A stretch of DNA of 5,078 bases from Acidobacteriaceae bacterium (lineage in GTDB: Bacteria; Acidobacteriota; Terriglobia; Terriglobales; SbA1), in the NCBI GenBank assembly GCA_003136335.1, contig PLEA01000009.1, forward strand, positions 1-5,078. The letters are read 5' to 3'. The notes below the pieces were generated by a model, which did not search any database, was not told the origin of the DNA, and was given only the letters and a program-made list of their open reading frames with translations. The position numbers and the translations under genes were made by a program. Shown in pieces: positions 1-5,078 of the stretch. Within the stretch, counting starts at the first letter, position 1; every line of letters begins with the position of its first letter.

Positions 1-96
1 GTGCGGCAGTGGATCGGCGTTCTGAGAGGCGAAAAAGAGTCGCACGTGAAGGAAGCACCGTTCGTAATGACACGGCTGGCGGAGGAGAGTGGATGA
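1..96 (+). CDS. cstA: CstA-family carbon starvation / peptide transporter, C-terminal end only
   Basis: The first reading frame is open from the window edge to the TGA at 94-96 and encodes the last 31 residues of a protein that starts outside the window. The peptide has a Trp-x-x-Val-Leu-x-Gly stretch followed by Glu-Ala-Pro-Phe-Val and Thr-Arg-Leu-Ala-Glu-Glu near the end, which resembles the cytoplasmic tail of CstA-type transporters as I remember them. CstA and its relative BtsT (YjiY) are inner-membrane proteins that take up peptides or pyruvate when carbon is short. The strongest support is the neighbour: the stop codon overlaps the start of a YbdD/YjiX gene, and cstA-ybdD (or btsT-yjiX) pairs are a known conserved arrangement. 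No membrane segment lies in this fragment, so the call rests on tail similarity plus context. Confidence 0.7.
   Translation: MRQWIGVLRGEKESHVKEAPFVMTRLAEESG
81..89 (+). promoter_or_regulatory. Shine-Dalgarno of ybdD, inside the cstA 3' end
   Basis: GGAGGAGAG lies 3 bases before the ATG at 93, with its GGAGG core at 81-85 about 7 bases away. It is embedded in the final cstA codons. It decides the ybdD start: the in-frame upstream ATG at 9 has no such site and would encode a stretch that is really cstA read in another frame. Confidence 0.75.
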
Positions 97-269
97 GCCG
101 ATTGCTAAACGCAGCCCGAATTTTGCTGGCAGCCTTGCGTGAGATTTTCGACGAGACTGCATACGAGCGCTTTTTGCGGCGAACCCAGATGCTGTCGTCG
201 CGAGCCGCCTACGCCGCCTTTTGCCGTGAGCGGGAAACCGGCCACGCCCGACCGCCGAGGTGCTGTTGA
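93..269 (+). CDS. ybdD: YbdD/YjiX family small protein (DUF466)
   Basis: This 58-residue protein belongs to the small YbdD/YjiX family that accompanies CstA/BtsT transporters. Its biochemical role is not firmly established; a function as transporter partner or modulator is inferred from constant pairing. Visible hallmarks are an N-terminal amphipathic helix (residues about 3-18), the central Tyr-Glu-Arg-Phe-Leu segment, the Tyr-Ala-Ala-Phe-Cys-Arg-Glu-Arg stretch matching the family's Tyr-Glu-Glu-Phe-Phe-Arg-Glu-Arg, and the C-terminal Arg-Cys-Cys that also ends E. coli YbdD and YjiX. The length is close to the 65 or so residues of the E. coli proteins. The start at 93 is chosen because it has a good ribosome site and overlaps the cstA stop as ATGA, implying translational coupling. 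A longer reading from 9 would add 28 residues unlike the family. There is no signal peptide, so it is probably cytoplasmic. Confidence 0.88.
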   Translation: MSRLLNAARILLAALREIFDETAYERFLRRTQMLSSRAAYAAFCRERETGHARPPRCC

Positions 270-339
270 CGTTGTCGCAGATGGAAGAAACTGTGACCTC
301 CAGGTTGGAGTCGCAGGTCAAGATTCTATTAGTTCCAAC

Positions 340-346
340 GAGGTGG
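340..346 (+). promoter_or_regulatory. Shine-Dalgarno of the GGT-family gene
   Basis: GAGGTGG ends 8 bases before the ATG at 355. It supports the start at 355, after which a signal peptide follows at once. The open frame continues upstream to 139 only because it passes through ybdD in another frame. Confidence 0.6.
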
Positions 347-354
347 CGAAGGCT

Positions 355-2163
355 ATGTCGAGCAGATCGCTGTTGGCAGTTTGTGTTGTCATCCTGTCGT
401 TTGTTCCTCAAATCCTGACGCAAAGCAGCGACTCCGACGGTCAGACCATGCGCCCGGTCATTCGCGGACGCCATGCCGCCGTTGCTTCTATGAAAGCCGA
501 GGCCACCGAAGCCGCGCGCCGCATTCTCGATGCAGGCGGCAACGCCTTCGACGCCGCCGTTGGCGGTCAAGCCGCGCTGGCCGTCACCGACTTCTCCCTC
601 AACGGGATGGGCAGCGATGCTGTCATTCTCGTGTACGAAGCTCGCGAGAAGAAGGTCTATTCGGTCAACGCCGAGCCGCGCGCACCCCGGTTGGCAACCA
701 TTGAGTGGTACGAGAAGAACAATGGTGGCAAGATTCCCGAGAGCGACGGTTTGCTCTCCGGCGGCCTGCCCGGCGTGGTGGATGCCTGGTACACGCTGCT
801 CGACCGCTGGGGCACGATGAGTTTCGAGCAGGTGCTGCAGCCCGCCATCGTACTCGCCGAGGATGGCTTCCCCCTTAGCGAATATGGCGCGTCCTACATC
901 GCAAGCTCGAAGAAGATTCTCAAGTATCCAACGACTGTCAGAATCTACCTGCCGAACGGCCACCCGCCAAAAGCCGGCGAGATTCTCAGAAATCCCGACC
1001 TCGCGCGCACGCTAAAGAAGCTGGTCGAAGCCGAAAAGGCGAATCAGGCCAAAGGCAGGCACGAAGCGCTGAAAGGGGCGCGCGATCGCTTCTACAAAGG
1101 CGACATTGCCAAGGATCTGGCTGCGTTCTCGGAGGCCAATGGAGGTCTGTTTCGCTACGAAGACTTCGCCGGCTACACAGCAGAAGTCGAGACGCCGGTT
1201 TCGATCAATTACCGCGGTTATCAGATTTACAAGAATCCGTCGGCGAGCCAGGGACCTACTGAACTCATTGCGCTCAATCTTCTCGAAGGCTACGACCTGA
1301 AGGCGCTGGGCCATAACAGCGCGGACTTCCTTCACACCAGCGTAGAGGCGGTAAAGCTAGCTATGGCCGATCGTGAAAAATATCTCGGCGACATGGATTT
1401 CATCAAAATTCCCTACGACGGTCTGCTCTCCAAGGAATACGCCCGCGAGCGCAGAAAGCTCATCGATCCCGCGAAGGCGTCTCTGGAACTGCGTCCGGGC
1501 TCACCTGAGAAGTTTACGGCGGGCGGAGCGCTCGACCGGCCGGTGCACGAGATACTCGACGGCTATGCCAGCCATGACGGCGATACCAGCTACATCGCGG
1601 TCGTCGATAAGGACCACAACATGGTCAGCTTCGAGCCCAGTCTGCACAGCCTGTTTGGCACCGGAGTCGTCATGGGCGACACTGGCATTATCTTCAATTG
1701 CCGCGGCGACTACTACTCGCTGGTTCGCGGCGAGGCCAATGCCCTCGAACCGGGCAAGCGGCCGCGCAGCACGCTGCAGAGCACATTGATTATGAAAGAA
1801 GGGCAACCCTATGCGATCCTGGGCAGCCCCGGCGGCGACGATCAGGTGATGCGGACGATGCAGACGCTGATCAATATGATTGATTTCGGCATGAACATTC
1901 AGCAGGCGATTGAGGCTGCGCGCTGGTCGTCGCGCGCCTTCCCGGCCTCGCCGTTCCCGCACACTATGTATCCGGGTGACATCTCGGTCGAGGCGCGCAT
2001 CCCCGAAGCGACGCGGCAGGCGCTCATAACGCGCGGACACAAGCTGCGGGTCGCGCCTCCCTGGTCGCTGGGCTCGAATGCGGGAATTATTCTTGACCTG
2101 AACACAGGTGTCCTCAGCGCCGGATCCGACCCTCGGGTCGATGCATACGCTTGGGCATGGTGA
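355..2163 (+). CDS. Exported gamma-glutamyltransferase-superfamily Ntn hydrolase
   Basis: This 602-residue precursor matches the gamma-glutamyltransferase (GGT) superfamily along its whole length (E. coli GGT is 580). A hydrophobic signal segment spans residues 5-22. The family N-terminal signature follows: Ala-Ser at 44-45, then Gly-Gly-Asn-Ala-Phe-Asp-Ala-Ala at 61-68. The autoprocessing site is Asp410-Thr411, so Thr411 should become the N-terminal nucleophile of a 192-residue small subunit, close to the 190 residues in E. coli. Also present are Phe-Gly-Thr-Gly, Arg-Pro-Arg-Ser-Thr (Ser472, Thr473), Gly-Ser-Pro-Gly-Gly (Gly493-Gly494) and a C-terminal Gly-Ser-Asp-Pro-Arg. By eye alignment to E. 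coli GGT, however, the residues that bind the gamma-glutamyl group are altered: Asp433 becomes Tyr453, Gln430 becomes Arg450, Asn411 becomes His431 and Arg114 aligns with Glu107. Family and export are clear. Classical glutathione or glutamyl-peptide activity is doubtful, and another amide or peptide hydrolase role is plausible. It lies 85 bases after ybdD. Confidence 0.9.
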   Translation: MSSRSLLAVCVVILSFVPQILTQSSDSDGQTMRPVIRGRHAAVASMKAEATEAARRILDAGGNAFDAAVGGQAALAVTDFSLNGMGSDAVILVYEAREKKVYSVNAEPRAPRLATIEWYEKNNGGKIPESDGLLSGGLPGVVDAWYTLLDRWGTMSFEQVLQPAIVLAEDGFPLSEYGASYIASSKKILKYPTTVRIYLPNGHPPKAGEILRNPDLARTLKKLVEAEKANQAKGRHEALKGARDRFYKGDIAKDLAAFSEANGGLFRYEDFAGYTAEVETPVSINYRGYQIYKNPSASQGPTELIALNLLEGYDLKALGHNSADFLHTSVEAVKLAMADREKYLGDMDFIKIPYDGLLSKEYARERRKLIDPAKASLELRPGSPEKFTAGGALDRPVHEILDGYASHDGDTSYIAVVDKDHNMVSFEPSLHSLFGTGVVMGDTGIIFNCRGDYYSLVRGEANALEPGKRPRSTLQSTLIMKEGQPYAILGSPGGDDQVMRTMQTLINMIDFGMNIQQAIEAARWSSRAFPASPFPHTMYPGDISVEARIPEATRQALITRGHKLRVAPPWSLGSNAGIILDLNTGVLSAGSDPRVDAYAWAW

Positions 2164-2234
2164 CACTGCGAAAAGGCATTGACCGGGGTGAAGTCGCACA
2201 AGGTTGGCTACTAGGACCTTGGCTGTTTCCGCGA

Positions 2235-2240
2235 TACACT
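2235..2240 (+). promoter_or_regulatory. Possible -10 box for ruvC (leaderless arrangement)
   Basis: TACACT matches TATAAT at four of six positions, including the key first, second and last bases, and ends 8 bases before the ruvC ATG at 2249. A start 6-8 bases downstream would place the mRNA 5' end at or next to the ATG. No convincing -35 is seen at normal spacing. The call is tentative and gains support mainly from the absence of a Shine-Dalgarno in front of ruvC. Confidence 0.3.
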
Positions 2241-2248
2241 GCACTCAC

Positions 2249-2752
2249 ATGCGAGTCCTGGGTATTGATTGTGGCGGAGAATACACCGGCTACGGCGTGG
2301 TCGAGATGCACGAGACCGGAAAGCTTTGCTGCCTGACTTGCGGCGCGATCAAGCTCTCTCGGCGCGAAGCGCTGCCGTTGCGCCTGTCACGTATCTTCAC
2401 TCAGCTGGGAGAAATCATTGCCGCGCACCAGCCCGATGAGGTTGCGATTGAAGATATCTTTTACGCTCTCAACGTGAAGTCGGCGCTCAAGCTGGGGCAA
2501 GTGCGTGGAGTTGCCATGCTGGCTGCCGCTGCCGCAGGGCTGGAAGTAGCCGAATACTCGCCGCTAACCATCAAGTCGTCGGTCGTCGGCTACGGGCGCG
2601 CCGAGAAGCAGCAAGTGCAGCACATGGTGACGCGGCTGCTTGACCTTTCCTTGCCGCCCGAGCCCATGGACGCTTCCGACGCACTGGCCATTGCCATTTG
2701 CCATCTGCATACGGCCGGGACCCTCAGCCGGCAGCGTGCCGTGGCACGATAA
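2249..2752 (+). CDS. ruvC: Crossover junction endodeoxyribonuclease RuvC
   Basis: RuvC is the dimeric, metal-dependent resolvase that nicks Holliday junctions symmetrically in the last step of homologous recombination, working in the cytoplasm with the RuvAB branch-migration motor. The 167-residue product (E. coli 173) keeps the RNase H-like fold signature and the full catalytic set: Asp7 in Gly-Ile-Asp-Cys-Gly, Glu68 in Ala-Ile-Glu-Asp-Ile-Phe, and Asp141 and Asp144 in Asp-Ala-Ser-Asp-Ala-Leu. Phe71 corresponds to the junction-stacking Phe69 of E. coli. Lys109 and Lys120 match the E. coli lysines 107 and 118. The Ser-Ala-Leu-Lys-Leu-Gly-Gln and Gln-Val-Gln-His-Met blocks are also present. 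The start at 2249 puts Asp7 at its usual position; the in-frame TTG at 2204 would add an unsupported 15 residues. There is no Shine-Dalgarno. ruvA and ruvB are not in the window. The position-8 Pro of the E. coli protein is Cys here. Confidence 0.97.
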   Translation: MRVLGIDCGGEYTGYGVVEMHETGKLCCLTCGAIKLSRREALPLRLSRIFTQLGEIIAAHQPDEVAIEDIFYALNVKSALKLGQVRGVAMLAAAAAGLEVAEYSPLTIKSSVVGYGRAEKQQVQHMVTRLLDLSLPPEPMDASDALAIAICHLHTAGTLSRQRAVAR

Positions 2753-2773
2753 TGTTCGGTCGACATTCACTTC

Positions 2774-2782
2774 TGGCATAAT
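2774..2782 (+). promoter_or_regulatory. Extended -10 promoter for the unknown exported gene
   Basis: TGGCATAAT combines a TGn extension with CATAAT, which matches TATAAT at five of six positions. It lies just after the ruvC stop, and a start near 2789 would give a leader of about 28 bases to the ATG at 2817. No good -35 stands at 16-18 bases; TCGACA at 2760-2765 is too close. Extended -10 promoters often do without a strong -35. Confidence 0.45.
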
Positions 2783-2816
2783 TTCCTATTCGAACTTGTG
2801 TGAGCTCATCACGAAA

Positions 2817-3554
2817 ATGAAGCTGAGGCTAACGTTCGGAACCCTGCAGGCAAGATCGCATCGCGTGGCACGGAGACAACGGTTCGACCGTTGGTCGCTG
2901 ACCGTTCTGGTCGCATGCATCGCTCTTGTTTGGAATCTGCCAATCGGCGCGGCCGAGCCCGCCACGGTCACCTTCGCGCTGGATTTTCCCGGCTCCGATC
3001 CCGACCGCTATTCCATCGCAGTGCAGTCCGACGGACGCGCCCGCTACGACTGTTCCGCAAAGATCTCGCCAGACTCCGAGGACCGCGAGATCTACCGGAC
3101 CGAATTCAGCTTCTCGGATGCAGCGCGGACCCGGATTTTCGATCTGGCCGCACAAGCCCATTATTTTTCCGGCAAGATCGACTCCGGCAATCGCAAGCTC
3201 GCAAACACCGGCGCCAAGAAACTGTCTTACAAAGACGGCCAACGGGAGTCTACCGCGACTTACAATTTTTCACCGCAGCCCGCGGTCCAGCAGCTGACCG
3301 CATTGTTTCAGAGCGTCTCCGCCACGCTGGAGTTCGGCCGGCGTCTTGCGCACAACCACCGCTACCAGAAGCTTGCTCTCGACGACGACTTGAAGCGGAT
3401 GGAAGATCAGGCCCGGCGCGGCGATCTCGTCGAATTGCAAGCCGTAAAGCCGGTTCTGCAGGAGATTTATGACGATAGCTCTGTGATGAACGTCGTACGG
3501 GCTCGGGCGCAGCGGATCATGGAGATGGCTCCGGTTCCGGGCGCGGCGCGCTAA
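2817..3554 (+). CDS. Exported protein of unknown function
   Basis: I do not recognise this 245-residue protein with certainty. The N-terminus has a long basic region (seven Arg in the first 25 residues), a hydrophobic core at about 27-43 and Gly-Ala-Ala before Glu47, which together look like a signal peptide cleaved after residue 46. Leu-Val-Ala-Cys at 31-34 formally fits a lipobox, but hydrophobic residues continue after the Cys, so a lipoprotein is less likely. The mature part begins with an apparently beta-rich region (about 48-160) with Tyr and Asp-Gly turns, then a charged helical region (about 175-240) rich in Arg, Leu, Asp and Glu. No catalytic motif or membrane segment is visible in the mature part. 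It starts 64 bases after ruvC behind its own promoter-like element, with no strong Shine-Dalgarno. A GTG at 2865 would give a shorter, more typical signal peptide, but it has no ribosome site either. Codon pattern and composition resemble the neighbours, so the gene looks real. Confidence 0.8.
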   Translation: MKLRLTFGTLQARSHRVARRQRFDRWSLTVLVACIALVWNLPIGAAEPATVTFALDFPGSDPDRYSIAVQSDGRARYDCSAKISPDSEDREIYRTEFSFSDAARTRIFDLAAQAHYFSGKIDSGNRKLANTGAKKLSYKDGQRESTATYNFSPQPAVQQLTALFQSVSATLEFGRRLAHNHRYQKLALDDDLKRMEDQARRGDLVELQAVKPVLQEIYDDSSVMNVVRARAQRIMEMAPVPGAAR

Positions 3555-3656
3555 CCGGTTCAGGCCTCTGGCGGCCTATCTGCCAGCGAAGCCAGTTTCG
3601 AAAAACCAGTCAATGTAGTGGATGACCCAAATTTTACAACTCCCGCCAGGGAATCG

Positions 3657-3665
3657 TGTTCTAAT
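3657..3665 (+). promoter_or_regulatory. Extended -10 promoter for the fecR-like gene
   Basis: TGTTCTAAT joins a TGn element to TCTAAT, which matches TATAAT at five of six positions. A start near 3672 would leave about 20 bases before the ATG at 3693, enough to include its GGAGGT ribosome site. TTTACA at 3633-3638 is a good -35 sequence, but the 21-base spacer is longer than normal. The 138-base gap before this gene is the longest intergenic stretch in the window. Confidence 0.45.
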
Positions 3666-3682
3666 AGCCACGGATGATCTTT

Positions 3683-3688
3683 GGAGGT
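3683..3688 (+). promoter_or_regulatory. Shine-Dalgarno of the fecR-like gene
   Basis: GGAGGT lies 4 bases before the ATG at 3693 and is one of the strongest ribosome sites in the window. It fixes the start there; the in-frame TTG at 3681 overlaps this site and cannot be the true start. Confidence 0.8.
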
Positions 3689-3692
3689 CGCT

Positions 3693-5009
3693 ATGTCCAA
3701 GCTCTCTCTATCCAGATCGAACATAGTTCTTCTCACGGCCGCTGCCTGCGCGCTCTTGGCGCTGCCCGCTCTGGCCGATTCGCAGGCACGTATCGTTCGC
3801 CTGAGCGACGTGCAAGGTTCGGTGCAAATCGACAAAAATACCGGCATGGGATTCGAGAATGCGTTCCTCAATCTCCCGATTACGCAGGGGGCGCAGGTCA
3901 GGACGCACGACCGTGGCCGTGCGGAAATTGAGTTCGAAGACGGCAGCACGCTGCGCTTGACTCCGAACACGACGATCGAGTTCAACACGCTCGGCTTAAG
4001 CGATTCCGGCAAAAGAATCTCGGTCATCAATCTTGTCGAGGGCATGGCCTACGTCAACTGGCTCGGCAGGAGCGGAGATGAGTTCAGGCTGAATTTCTCC
4101 CGCGAGAAAATCTCACTGGATCACGCCGCGCATTTCCGTGTGCAAACCTCGCCGGAAGCGTCCAAGATGGCCGTATTTAAAGGCGATGTCGACGTCGAGG
4201 GTCCAGCCGGCAAAGTCATAGTCGAGAAGAAGAAGATGGCGACCTTTGACGGATCCGACAACGACAAGTACACGCTCGCCAAGAACGTTGAAGAAGCGCC
4301 GCTGGATTCCTGGGACAAAGAGGCGAGCACCTACCACGAGCAGTACGCGAAGAATAATTCCTCTCCGTACGGATACGGCGTGAGCGACCTGAATTACTAC
4401 GGCGCTTATTCCAACGTCCCCGGCTTCGGGATGATGTGGCAGCCCTACTTTACTGGGGTCGGTTGGGATCCCTTCATGAATGGCGCGTGGTCCTGGTATC
4501 CCGGCTCGGGTTACATGTTTGCCTCGGCTTATCCTTGGGGATGGATGCCCTATCATTACGGAAATTGGATGTTCCTCCCGGGAATGGGCTGGATGTGGCA
4601 GCCAGGAGGATGGAATTCCTTTACTACCGTGCCGCGTTATGCCGGCACGCTGCCCGCAAATTTTCATCCACTGGTTGCGCCAGCGGCAGGGACAGTGAAC
4701 ACAGTGGTGGTCGGAAAGGCTGGAACGACCTCAGCTTTGGCGTCCTCCCGCCTCGTGGTGAATGCCGGCTCGGCCGGTCTGGGGATCCAGCGCGGTTCGC
4801 TCGAGAATCTCCACCAACTGAATCACCAGGTTGCCAAAAGCGGATTTGCTGAGGTGCGGCCGGCGCCGCAGTTCTCCACGACTTCGGCCAGGAGTTCCGC
4901 GATGACTTCGGGCATCGGCGCGCCGCAGAGCGCGATGTCGTCTTCGTCAACGGCCCACACCAACACGTCGTCGGCGCACTCGTCGAGTGGCAGCGGCGCG
5001 CATCACTAG
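3693..5009 (+). CDS. Secreted FecR-domain protein with Trp/Gly/Tyr-rich region
   Basis: The 438-residue product opens with a signal peptide: a basic n-region, a hydrophobic core at 11-24 and Ala-Leu-Ala before Asp29. Residues about 63-170 form a FecR-like domain, recognisable from the Gln-Gly-Ala-Gln-Val-Arg-Thr start, Ala-Glu-Ile-Glu-Phe-Glu-Asp-Gly-Ser, Leu-Thr-Pro-Asn-Thr and the closing Val-Phe-Lys-Gly-Asp-Val. Residues 249-307 hold ten Trp with many Tyr, Met, Gly and Pro in loose Gly-Trp-x-Pro-Tyr repeats, similar to the DUF6600-type region that often follows FecR domains. The tail (395-438) is low-complexity Ser/Thr/Ala/His ending in His-His. Classical FecR is an inner-membrane sensor that controls an ECF sigma factor through a cytoplasmic N-terminus. 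This protein has no such N-terminus and no sigma gene beside it, so a structural or envelope role is more likely than signalling. It has its own promoter-like element, a strong ribosome site and a downstream terminator, suggesting a single-gene unit. Confidence 0.88.
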   Translation: MSKLSLSRSNIVLLTAAACALLALPALADSQARIVRLSDVQGSVQIDKNTGMGFENAFLNLPITQGAQVRTHDRGRAEIEFEDGSTLRLTPNTTIEFNTLGLSDSGKRISVINLVEGMAYVNWLGRSGDEFRLNFSREKISLDHAAHFRVQTSPEASKMAVFKGDVDVEGPAGKVIVEKKKMATFDGSDNDKYTLAKNVEEAPLDSWDKEASTYHEQYAKNNSSPYGYGVSDLNYYGAYSNVPGFGMMWQPYFTGVGWDPFMNGAWSWYPGSGYMFASAYPWGWMPYHYGNWMFLPGMGWMWQPGGWNSFTTVPRYAGTLPANFHPLVAPAAGTVNTVVVGKAGTTSALASSRLVVNAGSAGLGIQRGSLENLHQLNHQVAKSGFAEVRPAPQFSTTSARSSAMTSGIGAPQSAMSSSSTAHTNTSSAHSSSGSGAHH

Positions 5010-5033
5010 GCGCAGCTGTGGCTGAAGAACTCA

Positions 5034-5060
5034 GGGCGGCCCTCGGGCCGGCCCATTTTA
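5034..5060 (+). terminator. Rho-independent terminator after the fecR-like gene
   Basis: Beginning 25 bases after the stop, bases 5034-5041 pair with 5046-5054 in an almost pure G-C stem of eight pairs with one bulged G (5050) and a CTCG loop. The stem is followed by ATTTTA at 5055-5060. The T run is short, but the stem is strong and its position suits the end of this transcript. Nothing further is recognisable in 5061-5078. Confidence 0.6.
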
Positions 5061-5078
5061 TGTGTGCCGAGCATGTTC

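Noticed and set aside
139..354. Upstream extension of the GGT-family reading frame over the ybdD gene
   Set aside because: The extension reads ybdD in another frame, resembles no GGT, and would bury the signal peptide. The start at 355 has a ribosome site directly in front of it and an immediate signal peptide.
270..354. Gap between ybdD and the GGT-family gene as a promoter or RNA site
   Set aside because: Only a weak AT-rich patch near 320-332 is present, with no paired -35, no stable hairpin and no riboswitch-like structure. I see only the ribosome site in it.
2179..2214. TTGACC followed by TACTAG as a ruvC promoter
   Set aside because: The hexamers are 24 bases apart, far beyond the normal 16-18, so they cannot serve as a -35/-10 pair.
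1501..2244. 247-codon minus-strand open frame
   Set aside because: It lies wholly opposite the catalytic half of the GGT-family gene, is Arg-rich, has no recognisable motif, and is the usual antisense shadow in GC-rich coding DNA.
2867..2892. Twin-arginine export signal in the unknown exported protein
   Set aside because: Arg-Arg at residues 19-20 is followed by Gln-Arg-Phe, which does not fit the Ser/Thr-Arg-Arg-x-Phe-Leu-Lys pattern. The arginines look like an ordinary basic n-region.
2891..3472. 193-codon + strand frame overlapping the unknown exported gene
   Set aside because: The translation is very Arg/Ser/Pro-rich with no fold-like pattern. The overlapping frame at 2817-3554 has a signal peptide and balanced composition, so this is a shadow.
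3562..3577. AGGCC-TCTGGC-GGCCT hairpin just after the unknown exported gene
   Set aside because: The stem is only five pairs and is not followed by a T run, so it does not qualify as an intrinsic terminator, although its position would be right.
4113..4667. 184-codon minus-strand frame opposite the fecR-like gene
   Set aside because: It is antisense to a well-supported gene, has no ribosome site or family similarity, and its composition mirrors the sense codons.

Overview
The window is GC-rich and densely coded, with every supported gene on the + strand. It has the look of an environmental, Gram-negative-type bacterium. The best guess is Acidobacteriota (Terriglobia-like). That guess rests on the style of the RuvC N-terminus (GIDCG), the short YbdD-type protein ending in Cys-Cys, and a secreted FecR protein with a Trp/Gly/Tyr-rich region. 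It is an inference from remembered families, not a database result.

Layout. (1) Positions 1-269: the last 31 codons of a CstA-type carbon-starvation/peptide transporter, overlapping by ATGA a 58-residue YbdD/YjiX protein. This is the familiar cstA-ybdD pair. (2) Positions 355-2163: an exported gamma-glutamyltransferase-superfamily Ntn hydrolase of 602 residues. The autoprocessing Thr is intact, but several residues that hold the gamma-glutamyl group in classical GGT are replaced. (3) Positions 2249-2752: ruvC, the Holliday-junction resolvase, with all four acidic catalytic residues. It has no Shine-Dalgarno, and a -10-like box lies so close to the ATG that a leaderless mRNA is plausible. (4) Positions 2817-3554: an unrecognised exported protein of 245 residues. 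(5) Positions 3693-5009: a secreted 438-residue FecR-domain protein with a Trp/Met/Tyr-rich middle and a Ser/Ala/His-rich tail, followed by a hairpin terminator at the window end.

How the parts fit. cstA and ybdD are translationally coupled. The exported GGT-like hydrolase 85 bases downstream could release amino acids or small peptides for such a transporter, but the link is only proximity. ruvC, the unknown exported gene and the fecR-like gene each appear to have their own promoter-like elements and look like independent units, not one operon.

I see no RNA gene, CRISPR array, insertion sequence or phage feature. I found no clearly new multi-gene system. The points most worth a second look are the altered substrate pocket of the GGT homologue, the unknown exported protein, and the architecture of the FecR protein.
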